Under the pieces are notes generated by a model, which made no database searches, was not told where the DNA came from, and saw nothing but the letters and a program-made list of their open reading frames with translations. The translations under genes and the position numbers were made by a program. Shown piece after piece: positions 34,037-46,800 of a stretch of DNA of 64,000 bases (within the stretch, counting starts at the first letter, position 1; each line of letters starts with the position of its first letter). Location of the stretch: the NCBI GenBank assembly GCA_000328365.1, contig KB292163.1, positions 133,043 to 197,042 of the forward strand, given 5' to 3'. The DNA is from Capitella teleta. Lineage: Eukaryota; Annelida; Polychaeta; Capitellidae.

Positions 34037-34194
34037 TGGGGTACTAGTCATTTCACCCGAATGCCATTTCGCTCGACAACCATTTCCCCCGTTCGTTTCG
34101 CCCGAGGTCATTTCGCCGAAATGACATTCGGGCTAAATGACCAGTTCCCGTTTGGCATGCCTTATGGGGGAACTAGTCAGTTCGCCCGAATAAG
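34037..34194. repeat. Short palindromic repeat cluster (CATTTCGCCCGAAT family), copy 1
   Basis: Repeated variants of CATTTCGCCCGAATG in both orientations, beginning and ending with ACTAGTCA and ACTAGTCAG. The units can pair with each other. The same family occurs at 37741-37868, so it is dispersed. It has no coding capacity and is probably a non-autonomous or foldback element. Confidence 0.7.
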
Positions 34195-34833
34195 ATGGTT
34201 TGTGCCATAGCTCCGTTATGAGTGCAGCCCGTTGTTGTGTACCCTTTGGGATCATAAGGTTTTAAAGAAAAAAGCATAACGTTGTTCTCTAACTAATAAT
34301 AATTATTACATGCACATGTATCATTGTTAATACATTTTGTATTATTACTATAATATATTAGACCAACAACAAATGGCCGGCGTATTGATCGACATTCAGA
34401 ATTTACCAAAGGGAACTGAGCACATACCAGGATATTCATAATGTGTATTTGCTTTAATCTTTGTTTGGGGTCAATCACAATGAAGATCACCTGAGTGATA
34501 TACAGACCGCGGCACGCGTTCCCTTTTGCTTTGATTATCGCCCATCGGCCATGTTTATTTGCATCCGACTGCTTCTTGCATTTGAGTTAATAGCTGAGGC
34601 GCGAGGCGTCTTTCAGTTGGACGTAAATGTTTACCACGTGCTCGGCTTGAACTCACACATGAATCCTTCTTCACGAACCTTTAATAATCGCTGACAGAGA
34701 AGTAATAATTATTCGTTGTTTTCTTGACTTTGTTCAACTCTGAAACTGAAAAGTGCTGAAGGGTTTCATCGTTTCCTTTTTCACTTTCATGGTGTTGCCC
34801 TTTGACCTTTCGACGCTTCCGTTGGAGACCTCA

Positions 34834-34912
34834 CAGAGAGAAAGGAAGAGGGAAGAAAGGGGAGGAGAAAGGATGAGAGAAGACGAGAAGACTCAGAAGA
34901 GAGAGGAAATAG
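34834..34912 (+). repeat. Polypurine tract
   Basis: About 80 bp almost wholly A and G (GAGAGAAAGGAAGAGGG-like). Low-complexity sequence with no known function here. Confidence 0.75.
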
Positions 34913-37740
34913 AGTTTGGTTCCATTTGCATCTGAGATGTCTATAAATTGTCTATTGATACTTGCACAGTAAATGGACTCGCTGAAATGATGAGCAAAAT
35001 AGCTTCCAAACAAAGTATTGTTATCCCATGCAGAGAATGTCAGAAACCCAATCAATGACGCATTAGTCTACTGAAAGAGGCATGTGTATATTTCTTAACC
35101 TGTTTAGCAGAATGAATGCTCCCCTCGATCTGAGAATCGAGCAAACAAGTTTCCCTAGTAGCACAGAGGTATTAGATTTTAAAAAGGCCTAAAAGGGGGG
35201 GGGATATTTACTAGCTAATTTTTTTGATATGTTTTGCAATATGTTATGGTGGACAACATATCAAACCTCCGCGATGATAGACCTTGTGCAAAATATAACC
35301 TGTTTATATTTAAGTGTTTTGTTATTTCATTTGGGTATTACCTTGGTCGTGTGGTGCTATCTTCGGATCTTGCAAATTTGATTATGTATAAATCATAGTA
35401 TATATATGCGTGAATAGATACACAACACTTGCGCATAATATATATTCTCTAAGTTGCATTTAAAGGTTTGTAATGGAGACTTTACTTAAAAAATTGCTAT
35501 TTTCAACACTGATTTTTAAATTCCGTCATCAAATATTTCATTATATCTCTTTTAAATACTGGGGATAATGGCTCGAAACCTCTCCATAAATTACTTAATG
35601 ATCTATTCTCATACACATATGTGGAATAAAAAATGGGGCATGTCGCTCAAGTTTTCAAGTCATGAGCATTTTAATTATCTCCCCTAAAGGTAAACTGAAC
35701 ATTTTGGTTCAGTTCCTTGGGTAGGAAATTGATCATTCGTTCGATTTTGATGAAAACTTGACATATTAAGCATCAGTAGAAAGCTCAAAAATACAACAAT
35801 CACTATCTCGATATATTTGGATGCCATTTCGACCGCCATTGTGGATTTTTCAAAACGGCCACTACGGCTCATCTGATAAGCCTATGGCAGCCCCAAGGTC
35901 ATCTATAACAGTTGGTGGCTAATCTTACTAAGTCATACACCAGCGATACATTAGTAGGGTTTAATATTTGTAAAACTAGCGGAATATTCCGGAAATAAAC
36001 GGCCATCTTGTTTTTCACCGCTCTTTCGGGTGAATTTCATGGTATCGGGTATTCCTCGACTCCGTGTAAAGAGAAACACACATAAAGAGTCAATTAGTGC
36101 GTTCCGATAAATTGTAATGTTTTAGAGTGATATACTGTGGTTGAATATATCTCACTGCGATTACTACGCCAGGTTGCACCGCGCTTGTGTAATCTTGCAT
36201 AATAGTCATTATGATGCCGTTTCTCTGCCATTTCTCAAACATTTCGGACGTTTCTCCTTTGGATTTCTAAAAAAAAAAAAAAAAAAATCATGACTGTTTG
36301 CTTTCTTCCTCCTTGGAATTTTCCATACAAATATTTCTATACTCCCGGCTTCGACTGATTTCTTGTTTGTTTGTTGTTGTTGTTGTTTTAATTCTATAAC
36401 CAAATATACTCCCAATGGAGTATCTTTCCTATAACTAACTGCATCCGACATATAATTAATAATAATTGTGACTATAATGTGTAAACAAATGCGGAAAAAA
36501 AGCGAAATCAGGCCCACAATTATTCGTTAAAGTCAAATAAAATAAGAAATTTTAGGCCTTGGTTCGGCACAGGACATATACTATTATATACATGTATGCA
36601 TGGTCATTTTTGAGCCATTTGCGGCTTCAAAATGTTTATTTAGTTAGATAGACAAATAGTGGAGAGTCTCCCACCCTACTCTCTCCGCCGTGTTATGACG
36701 TCATAATACTCACCATAAACCCAAGGGTACGAAAGTTTTTATTGACGAACTCACAATTACATTTAAGACTGAACGAATCATTGAATTTGTTCAAATACGA
36801 CTATAAAGTAACTTGTAACACACACTTGATCTAATGAAAATCGTAATGCATAAGCATATTAATTATAACGCCATGCCAATTACACCTGAGAATGAGGTAA
36901 TACATTATTGACTCAAACAATCGACTACACATTGGCTCATAAATTGGTATATGACACGGATAGGTTCAGGAGCGATGTCCTGTTTGGCAGAGTGAATATT
37001 ATACATACAAGAAGCTCGACTCCATATATCTACGAAAGGCATAAGGTCAAAGGCGTATAGAACAAACAGCTCAAGAAGAGAGTCTTGTTATCAGAGAAAA
37101 GAATTTCTGCTCATAATTGCAGAGCGTTGCTGCATGTGATTACCTGTGCTGCCACGAATCACCTGCCTCTGATTAGAGGTCGGTGCCTGCTTGGCTCAGC
37201 CGCACCTGCCAAGCCTCTGCGCCGTCTCTTCCCGTCTCTCCATCCACGTTATTCATAATAATTCGGCCCAAAACTACATTTTTAACGATACCAATTTCAT
37301 GTATCGAATCCATAATGGTAAGAAACCCTAAGTCTGTCAGCACATCGTCAATTTATTATCGTAAGGAGTTCTGCTTCGTGCCAAGATAGGCATCCGGAAA
37401 TGACGTCACGACCTCTGGAGGGTCATTGAAGAGGGCAATTAGCGTCTCACGATGGCACCATCTGGAAGGCAAGAGGATAAAGCGAACGCCTGCCACTGAG
37501 ATACTCTGCCAGTACCTGTTCTTCTATGCATGGTTATCAGTGGTATTTTATCATAATGCTATCTTTCTAATCTGTTTGCATTTCTCGAATTTCTGGCCGC
37601 AGTTGGCTCCTGTGGATCTTTAATGACTGACGGGAACTCCAGAGCAAAAATTCAGAAGGACCAATTGCACTGAAGAAACAGGTATACACGCATTGGTATG
37701 TACGTGCAAGTATAGCGTAAATGCGTTGGATATACTATAT
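34913..37740. other. Gene desert, nothing recognised
   Basis: AT-rich non-coding DNA 5' of the Twist pair. It contains an A-run at 36270-36287. No gene, RNA or clear element is seen. Confidence 0.5.
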
Positions 37741-37868
37741 ATAGTCATTTCGCCCGAATACCAATAATGTTATTAAAATCGGGCGTAATGGCATTTTTAC
37801 GTAATGGCATTCGGGCGAAATGGTAGTCTGGGCGAAATGACTTGAGGCGAAATGGCCGATTCCCTTCT
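37741..37868. repeat. Short palindromic repeat cluster (CATTTCGCCCGAAT family), copy 2
   Basis: GTCATTTCGCCCGAAT at the left is answered by ATTCGGGCGAAATGG about 50 bp on, followed by GGGCGAAATGACTTG and GGCGAAATGGCC. Same family as 34037-34194. Confidence 0.7.
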
Positions 37869-39031
37869 GGTGTGGCGTGATGTGAGGCTTAGAACCTGTC
37901 TCTTGGACCAAGATCTCTGTGTGGGACGATTTGCGTTTCAGAATTCCAATGAATGGAATGCAATTCACCCGTAGATGATTGTTGACTGTTGTCATGTCCC
38001 AGATGTGGATCAGACCATTCAGTGATTCAGCCGCTGCTGCAGCAAAAGATGTCCGCTCGCCGTGGAATAATCAGTCAAACAACCCACTCATTTCCATCGC
38101 GAAACCTTGCTTGTTTTGCATGTGCATCAAAAGTGTGAGCTATGCAATTGTCGTGTGATTTTAACTGCCATCATTTGCCACCTTTGAAATTAATCTTGTG
38201 CTCACATCGCTATCAATGAATCTCAGTTTGATACGCAGTGCAGTCGTAATTGGACTGATATCCCAATGCCTCCCAAATGACCTCATCTCTCCATTCGTGA
38301 TCCCTGCCGTGGCTCCTCTCAACCAAACTCCTCGTTCCGCCTTCACCTGCAAACGATCAGAAGAAATTCTAGAAAACAATAATATTTTGAGCAACAGAGC
38401 ACACTCGTATTGTCGGATGATGGAGTCCTGATGATTACGTCACCTTCCCCCTCCCCTCCTTCCACCTGTAGACACTTGACAAGTGAATTAGTAATCGCCC
38501 TATACTTGGTGCAACTACAAAGTCATCGCAATCATCATCAATGCATTATGCAAATTCTGCCCTCGGGGCTTCAAACCCCTTGATGAGTTTAGAGTCAACG
38601 CCGCCTCGGATCAGCTCGCGGTTAATAAATCACTCAATTAGTTATCTTTCTAATGAAATCAGCTTAGTCGCGGCCAGCTTCAAAGAACCGATGCCTCAAT
38701 CCAAAATGGCGGCTCTTTGGGTCAGGCCGAATGAACGCGGCGTGGGGGTCGCGTTTCATTAGAGATTTAAGTTCTTTGATGACGACTTGAGTCAACTTAG
38801 CGACTCAGTATGTCGTCTGCGCTATCATCTCTGAGGGCAGGTTGTGTCAACAGCGACGAAATCGGCCGTGAAAAGATGAGCGCACGATAATGCAGGGATG
38901 AGCTAGTGCTTACGTAATGGGTTTAACTAGTTCCAGATCTTCCCGACTTCCCAAAAAAAGATTATCCGTTTCACTGGGACATTACTAGTTTTCAGGCTCA
39001 TAGCTATGAATAAATTCTCATACACACACTC
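37869..39031. other. Upstream flank of Twist copy A
   Basis: Non-coding DNA of moderate GC with few repeats. Likely regulatory given its position next to a developmental gene, but I see no specific element. Confidence 0.4.
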
Positions 39032-39039
39032 TATAAAAG
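39032..39039 (+). promoter_or_regulatory. TATA box candidate for Twist copy A
   Basis: TATAAAAG about 990 nt before the proposed Twist ATG. A donor-like GTGAGT at 39445 and a strong acceptor TCTTTTGCAG ending at 39988 would allow a 5' leader intron between this promoter and the coding exon. Inference only. Confidence 0.35.
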
Positions 39040-40018
39040 CAGAATTTGTGAGGTTGAACTACAGGAAGGAGCTGTGAGAAGAAGCAATTTGTTGTTGATA
39101 AACATTCCAACGATTCCTCGCACTTCTCGGCATGATTAAACAGCCATCGTTCTCATCCGATGAAGCCACGCCCATTGCGTTGTGATTGGCGTGCATAACG
39201 AGGCATATATTATGCTAATGAGGGAAGAGGCGGAGATTCGCTAAGTTGTTCTGCTCTGGGAATCTTGGGTTGGCGGGGAGGAAAAACTTGAGGAAACTGG
39301 CTCAAAGTTCGATTTTATCTCTTCGCTTTCTCAGTGTTTAAGGGATATTCGGTTGCATAACACAGTGCCAATAGTACATCGAGTACACTTTGTGGACACG
39401 TCATTCCGCTTGGAGATTGCCCTGGACACGTTCTTCGATATTTTGCGTGAGTGAACGTCAATCGTGTGCTGTGCCTCGCAGATAAGCCGGTCGTTTTGGA
39501 AAGGATTTGCATATTTCTTATCCTTTTGCTCTAGAGATGACAAATTTAACACAATTGCCGCACAAAATAAAATGAGGCAAGATTATTGTCATTCGCTGGG
39601 TTTGATTCCTGATGTCATCATCCAGTTGTGTGCATGTACTGCGATTCCTATGTGATTCGTATGTGATTCACGTGATTATTATATATGTATAATTTGATTA
39701 TCGTGCATTGCAATGAAGATCAATTAAATAATTACGTGGTGGGGAATCGACTCAATTATATTTCTGCGCCAGAACCAAAGCAATGGTACATTATGTCAGA
39801 GTGGACTGCGTGATGAGGGCGTGTGTTGATGTATTTGAGTGCATTTCGTGCACTTGTGGCATTTGCCCCTAGCGGCAGCCCTGAACGCATTCGCAGACCC
39901 TCTGCCACCGGAGGAGCTGGCCTCCGTGCCCTCCGTGCGTTTTATGTTCGTGCCACACTCCCCTAAACAAATCTCAACTCTTTTGCAGATTTCGGCCGAA
40001 GTTTGCTTCTACTTGAAG

Positions 40019-40621
40019 ATGGTCCAGGAGAGCGATTCCTTCACCATGCAGTTTGCCATGAAGCAAGAAGACCATCCCGACATGTCTGGATCGACAGAAC
40101 AACGCGTTCCCGACACTGATTACGACAACCCCTTAGCATCATCGTCACCCCGAAGCAGCAGTGCAGATGATTTCGAAACCGATCGCAAATCTCGCAAAAG
40201 AACAAAACGCAGCGCAAGTGACGCGAACGCCAAAAGAACACGTCGCGCTGACGACGCGCAGAGTTTCGAAGAACTGCAGCACCAACGCGTCATGGCGAAC
40301 GTCCGAGAGCGGCAACGAACGCAGTCTTTGAACGAGGCGTTCACTCACCTCCGCAAAATCATCCCAACATTACCATCAGATAAACTATCCAAGATCCAGA
40401 CGCTGAAACTAGCCACTCGCTACATCGATTTCCTCTACCAAGTGTTGAGATCGGACGACGCGGGGGGCCCTGGCGATCTGGGGTTCGTGCCGACCACGCC
40501 CTCCTGTAAGCTGCCCGTCGTCCCCAGTTGCAGCTACGTTGCTCACGAAAAACTCAGCTACGCGTTCTCAGTCTGGCGTATGGAAGGGGCGTGGCAGGTC
40601 AATGACCGGCATTCGTCATAA
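40019..40621 (+). CDS. twist: Twist bHLH transcription factor, copy A
   Basis: Nuclear bHLH factor that binds E-boxes as a dimer and directs mesoderm and migratory cell fate. The 200-aa product starts at ATG 40019 (context AAGATGG); the frame is open further upstream, but that part has no Twist similarity and follows a likely acceptor at 39988. Residues 52-77 are basic with Lys/Arg clusters. The bHLH spans about 88-143 ([42 protein letters not shown]). The C-terminal WR motif is at 173-193 ([20 protein letters not shown]). An insert [11 protein letters not shown] precedes it, also present in copy B. The coding exon is unbroken. AATAAA lies at 40874-40879. Confidence 0.95.
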   Translation: MVQESDSFTMQFAMKQEDHPDMSGSTEQRVPDTDYDNPLASSSPRSSSADDFETDRKSRKRTKRSASDANAKRTRRADDAQSFEELQHQRVMANVRERQRTQSLNEAFTHLRKIIPTLPSDKLSKIQTLKLATRYIDFLYQVLRSDDAGGPGDLGFVPTTPSCKLPVVPSCSYVAHEKLSYAFSVWRMEGAWQVNDRHSS

Positions 40622-40873
40622 CGGTTCTTGCATATTGTTGTGTTTGACATGCTGATATCGTTCGTCGATGTTATATTGTTCCGGATTCTGCATGATTCCC
40701 AAGCTGTTAAACTTTTGTGGTGAATCGCACATTTCCGGTCGGGGTGCGTTCGAACTCGTTAAAATATCGTGAAGCGGGTTCATTAGTCCTGAAGCACTTG
40801 AAATCACCGCTTTGATCATGTGAATTAGAGTGAGATTATCGGGCACTAGGTTATCTATATGGCTAGAGGGTAA

Positions 40874-40879
40874 AATAAA
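40874..40879 (+). terminator. Possible polyadenylation signal of Twist copy A
   Basis: AATAAA about 250 nt after the Twist A stop codon. The first canonical hexamer downstream; use not shown. Confidence 0.4.
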
Positions 40880-43297
40880 TGCTCCCTTCCTTCGATGCCC
40901 GTGATGAAAGGTGGGTGAGATAATGCACGCTCCCTCGCGGGTAAGTTGTTCTCAATGAAACGCATTGGATTCTCTTTTTAATGCGGACTTTGCTCATTAT
41001 TTTGTGTATTCTGTTTTATTCAGGTTGGTTTTTTTTTTGTACGATTCTCTTGTTTTTGCATTAAAAATCTTTTTGACATCAATCTTGATTCATTCTTCTC
41101 ACATGATCGATTTCTCAGTCAAACTATAATTCAAGTTGAGGAAAAATTCCACTATTTCTGCATTCGAAGCATGAAACTCGACAATAAATTGCAAATGATC
41201 CGCGTGTCCCAACCCGAAAACGATACATAAACGACTAAAATCCAATGCCTCCACAATACATCATTGTAAATGCGCAGTGAAGTGAGTGAACTGTTGTATA
41301 CGTGCATTACAAAAGATGTTTTAGTCGCGCATGCGCGGTGCCTGGCATAGTGCTCAAACAAGCGTGGATTGGATTTCGTATTAAGATCACTTAATAGCCG
41401 GCCTTCGTGTCAATCGCACCCCATTCATCTCTCCCAGATTCGCCAAATCACAGCGCAACCTGCCGATGTTAGTTCCCTTGAAGTTTTGCGACTAACAGAC
41501 TAGGCACTCATCGAGAAACCACAAGGAGTGTCGTCCGTGGTGAGGTTTAGCGTGGTTTAAAGAACAGTTGCATGCATTCATGTCTGAGTTACCCTGAGTT
41601 TTGCTTCGCTAACTGCGTTGACTAATCCTGGTGGCAAATACGGAATGCTTAGTAATCGGGTTGATTAGAGGGACTCCCAAGATGGCGTCGTCCGGGTGAA
41701 GGCAGAAGCGAGCGCCACTATCTCTTGTTTGTTTTCGCTGCAGTCGCAGGTGTCTGCTAAGACGCGCAATGCACAACAAATACGGATTTAATTGCAGCTG
41801 CATCTGGCAGATTGCTAAACACCTCAACAGATGCACGATTTGTAAATTAAGGTTATGAGCGGGATGGGGAAGCCATTAAGGAGATTCCAGTGGAAAGTGT
41901 GAAAATTGGAAAGGGAGGCGGAAGAGGAGGAGGAGGAGGAGCATCTCGTGCACAACATCCGATCAACAACAGAACGAATTTGATGTAATAAGTTGCATAC
42001 ATATAATATATTCCAATTTTAATCAACAAAATTAGCATTCACACGACACACAGCAAAATGTGATGAAAAATGTGTTATTTCACGAAGCTCTTTGAAGTTG
42101 CGAGATCACGTCAGTTCGATGCACAGGCACCATTATTCCTCCAGCAGTTTTTGTCTTTCACTCGTCGTTGAGAAAAAGGAGAGGACGCCGTCTTGAAAAA
42201 GAAAAACGTTTTTTTCTTCAGTTGTTTAACCATCTCAGTCATCGACCACGAAGGTTGTGCGAGCGTCTGTGAAGAAAATCGAGAAAATTAGACGTTGATT
42301 GATATGCAATAAGCACTGAATAAGTATATAGACTATACGCTCAATAACCCATGCTTTTCCATATACATTCACAACATTGTATTCCACTTAAATTGAAATT
42401 GAAATTTAATTTTAAAAATTTCATACCACCCTGTGTTTGAATTTTAGCTGTATGAACGTATGAGAAGTACGGAGCGCAATTATTTCGATTTCATAATAGT
42501 AGTAGGCGAAAGAGAAGCAGAAAGAGAACGAAATTGATACAATATCCCGCCAAGTGCGCATAGTGAAACTGAGCCCGAGTGGTAGTCGGGTCGGGTTTAC
42601 CCCAACGCAAGATTGGTGGCAGGTATTGTCAATATTATTGATTTATTGAAGAGGGAAACTCGGTCCGGATCGACCGCATTGCGATCCCTGCACCTGCTCA
42701 GCGCTGGCGTATCCTCTCCCTCGCGCATAATTCTCGCGCCGAATATAAAAGCATCTTAACTCGCCGATGTGAGTCGTAGAGGTCTTCCGCATTTCAACGC
42801 GTGCCTCGATTGCCGTGTCACTCTAAATGCGGCCTCGTCTCTTCTTAACTTCCCCGCTGGGTTTCCAAGATCGACAGTAACAATTGGTGCCAGTACTGGC
42901 AGTACCACTGCACCATAATATACTCTACTGCAGCACTTAAAAACCGTAAATTAGAACTTCCTGCGAATTGTGCGTGGAGTTCACGCGAGGACAGTTATAT
43001 CCAATAACACTTTTAGGCTATAAATTGTATTTATATTTTGATCACGTTTTGAAGCACATTAATCTTATTGGGAATTAAGAGAAATGGCAAAATATGTACT
43101 CGTGATTTGGGTGGGAAACCGATGGCTGATCGAACCTGAGGTCGCGCGCCACCTGTCGGCAGCGACGCCGTGTCAACCAGGGCTGCCTGTCACCGTTTAC
43201 TTTTAGCCTAACAAAATGAAACCCTAACCGAATCGATGACATCCGAGACGGGTACACGTGGTGCAGTGGGGACATGAAATGGACACGTACCTGTCAA
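40880..43297. other. Spacer between the two convergent Twist genes
   Basis: 2.4 kb of non-coding DNA with no repeat I can name. It includes a GC-richer stretch (about 42590-42870) with a plus-strand TATAAAAG. It may hold 3' UTRs and shared enhancers (inference). Confidence 0.45.
42744..42751 (+). promoter_or_regulatory. Orphan plus-strand TATA box
   Basis: TATAAAAG in a GC-rich setting (CTCGCGCCGAA before it). No plus-strand coding gene follows; transcription from here would run antisense through Twist copy B. It could drive a non-coding RNA or an untranslated leader, or be chance. Confidence 0.3.
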
Positions 43298-43801
43298 TCA
43301 CTTGCTGCTCATCTGCCACGCCCCTTCCATTCGCCAAACCGAGAAGGCGTAACTGAGTCGTTCGTGTGCCACGTAGTTGCAACTAGGAGTTCCTGGAACT
43401 TTACACGAAGGCGCCATTCCTAGTAGACTGAGGTCACCCCCAGTATCCTCCGACCTCAACACTTGGTACAAGAAGTCGATGTACCTGGTTGCCAGTTTAA
43501 GAGTCTGTATTTTAGAGAGTTTATCTGAAGGCAGTGTGGGGATGATTTGTCTGAGGTGAGCAAAACCCTCGTTCAGTGACTGAGTTCTTTGACGTTCACG
43601 GATGTTTGCGATCGAACGCTGCTGTACAATTTCCTCGACGTTCTGTTCGCCCATCACGGGAGGCTGCTTGCCCTTCCTGCACCTCTTGGAGGACGCCTGT
43701 TCCTCGTCGTCCTCGGATGACCTCTTACGATTACTGGAGTCCTCCTGGTACCACTCCTGGGCTTGGTCCATGGTTGCTCGCGACCCAGCCTCGGGAATCA
43801 T
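43298..43801 (-). CDS. twist: Twist bHLH transcription factor, copy B
   Basis: Second Twist, 167 aa from ATG 43801. The frame stays open upstream to about 43913 without another ATG, so a 5' exon cannot be excluded. An acidic N-terminus is followed by a basic patch ([10 protein letters not shown]). The bHLH has [32 protein letters not shown] and [12 protein letters not shown]; the WR motif is [20 protein letters not shown]. Over about 59 residues the bHLH differs from copy A at seven positions. Both copies share LATRYIDF (most Twists have LAARYIDF) and the PSCK-P-PSC insert before the WR motif, so the duplication is probably lineage-specific. The copies are tail to tail, 2.7 kb apart between stop codons. 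Confidence 0.93.
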   Translation of the reverse strand: MIPEAGSRATMDQAQEWYQEDSSNRKRSSEDDEEQASSKRCRKGKQPPVMGEQNVEEIVQQRSIANIRERQRTQSLNEGFAHLRQIIPTLPSDKLSKIQTLKLATRYIDFLYQVLRSEDTGGDLSLLGMAPSCKVPGTPSCNYVAHERLSYAFSVWRMEGAWQMSSK

Positions 43802-46800
43802 ATCAGAAATGAACAAATCCGCAATGGGTGGCCTGGGATACACCGGAAGCAAATGATTCCGAACACTTGACGAAGATTGCCGATGATTGACGAAGGATTG
43901 TCGGGCATAAAATCAACAATTTACTTTTCAAAATTTGCTGACAAGTTCACGTAAACCTCTGACTGAGAATGAGCAGCCTGTGAGACTGTTGTCAGTGAAA
44001 AGCTCTCCTTTCTCCAGTGCTGCGCGCTGATTGGAGGAAAGCGCGCACGGAGCTCTACTCGCGATGAGATGCATACGATAGGAAGAGGCGTGGCTTCAGA
44101 GCTTGTACTCCTCCTTCTAACTCAATGGTGTGCTTATGCTGTGATATATTGCTCACATACATCATTCAATGTACACATATAATAAATGCAATAAATTTTC
44201 ACGTGTAAATAAGGCCCTTTGCAGCTCCCTTGTACATGCATGCAGTTATACATGCATACACCTGCTTGCTTGCGCAAACTTCGCGACAAACAATTACAGA
44301 GGGAAAAAAACCTTACGTTTTCAGGGTTCACTTTAGTATATAACATCAAAGAATCTTATTTAGCTTTGATCTTTTTTGTATTACTGATGAGAGAGACATG
44401 AGAAACGCATTCACATGCGATCTTTGGTGAGAAAAGAATCCCAGTATACATCTCGCTTTATACCTGCTGACATTTAAACTTTACAATCCGAATTACAACA
44501 TTTCAATACTTAATAATTGTGATTGCAGTTCTGGCGATCTGTGCCTGTATCATGCAACCGAGAACTTCAAGAAGCCGAGCGCACTGCATGTGTTTGCATG
44601 CATGCGTTTCTCAAGGGACAATAAGCAGGGTTTTATTTAGCACCAGAGCATACTGGTATACACGGTACTAGTAATTATAGTAAGCGTAAGTACTCTGATA
44701 CACTAGTTATTCATGATCGAAGCTACATGGTTTCTATTTCATCCGCGTGCGCGAGTGTTCGATGTCAATGATGTTGATGTCACCAGACATAACGATACCT
44801 CTCTCAACTCATTAAACATCGTTGCCGTTAAATTGTGAATCTACAAGATTAATTTATTACGTGTATAATCTTAATTATAGCCGCGGTGCCAATGTCCTTT
44901 GCTTGAAATGGTTTTAATTATCCGCCTGTGCCTATAGTCCACAGTTTATGTACGCAATCAAGCCAGTAGAACAGATACAACTGTCAACAGCACCTGCCCA
45001 CCTGTTGCATTGTTGTGTTTCGCTAGCGACCTACTGTTATACTCCCCAACGGTGTCCAAGCACCTTCTTTCAAAGGGCGGTCAGTAATCATGCCGTTTAT
45101 GCTCATTACTTCAACCAATGCATTTGGATCAATAAATATATGAACCATTAACAAATTAGAATCACCGATTATTGTAATATAACGCCCACAGTGTTGATAT
45201 CAGCCCATATCAGAACAGAAAAGCTTCACAACAAACGCTTTCGGCGGATCCATCAGAGCGTTTAGTGATTTCGGTGCTTGAGTCGAGTGGTTCGCGTGCC
45301 GAGAGAGCACCTCACTCTGGGAGAACGAGGCCTGCAGGGGGCGCCCTCTTTTCGCTGATGGAGCCGCCTCAAGTGCTCCACTCAATTGCATGTTATCAGA
45401 TAAAGATTGCTCGAAAGTGTGAAACAGCCAAAATAGCACTTGATCGACACAATTGCTCGATTGACGGCGGAGCCGCCCAACCAGAAGTGATGACAACAAA
45501 CTCGTCTTCTGTGATCCGCCGAGAACCAACGATCTCCAAACGGATGATTAATTTCTACGCACCTTATCTTTAGAACGGGCTTGCCGCTTCATCTTAGGAT
45601 GCCCTGCTTAGGATACTTTTAAAAGTTCACTGAAAACTTTTCATTTGATTTTTATTTTTTTTTCTGCTTTTGATCTTTGAATGCTTGCCACTTTGTTATG
45701 TTTGCGATGTTTCACTCATTTGATGTTGCATATTTCTCTTATGCTATACATAGTTTACATTCGCTTTTCAACAGCTCTGCAAGCTGGACAATCATAATGC
45801 ATTAAAATGTGTGTCAATGAGAATGACGTTTGTGTTTTTGTACTCGTTGTGCTCTTTCTTTTCTTCTTTTCTTCTTCATCATACGGTGAGTAATTGTGGC
45901 CAATTGGTTATAGGCTTCTGCGTCTAAGGTTGCTCACCCTGGATGACTAGGTTTGTGTTATATTTGTATTTGCACTGTACCATACGTTTTACTGTTCTCA
46001 CTTTCTAGTCATTCGAATAAAATGATTAATTTTAAGGCGGTTTTTATAAATTTCAATAGCTTAATTGTTAATTATTATTACAGACGTATACTATTACATG
46101 AAATCGAGTACTTGCGCTTTGTGTTCTAGGGGTCTATGCGCGAGCAAGGAGTAATAATTAGTAAATAATTATTATGCACAGGAGGGCGATATCACCCTAG
46201 AATGAGCCACGATTGGAGTTTGAGGATATTCATAGCTTGAGTTCGCCTGTCAAGAAGAAATGAAGAACATAAATTTATCTTTCGTTACAAGCGCATGTGT
46301 GGGTGGTTTGAGGGTTTCATTTCGTTATGCAGATGGCTTTTCATCGCGGGGAAATTTGGACTCGATTTGTTGGCCGTTTCTCTCACACAGTCAAACTGCA
46401 TGCGGGAGTTTTGTAATTGGCTTTTCTTGAAATATAATTTAAGATTTCCTATAAAATGGCCCCTAAATAACAATTGGCCCTTAGCGGGAGAGCATAATTA
46501 GTTTCCGCTTAACTTGCAAATCAAGTGTCGCAATAAGCTTCCTCATCGTGTGAGTTGAAATTGATCCCCATGGCAAGCAAGCAGCTCACAATTATAATTT
46601 AATTATTTTTAGAGAAAAATAAAACCCGCTTCTTTGGTGAACGTTCATCAGAAATGTCTCCCAGTGATTATTCTATTAGTCACGGCTCCTGATCCAAAGC
46701 GGAACAGTGGAAAATTGATCGACATAATTCTAGTTTTTTTTTTTTTTTTCAACCAAGTCTCATCTCTTTGATTTTGCAAAATCAGTCGCACGCAGGAGTA

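Noticed and set aside
39839-40018. N-terminal extension of Twist copy A
   Set aside because: It opens with GTG, not ATG, lacks Twist similarity and ends just after a strong splice acceptor; ATG 40019 gives the usual ~200 aa.
43802-43852. N-terminal extension of Twist copy B
   Set aside because: The upstream frame begins with TTG and has no ATG; the first ATG is at 43801.
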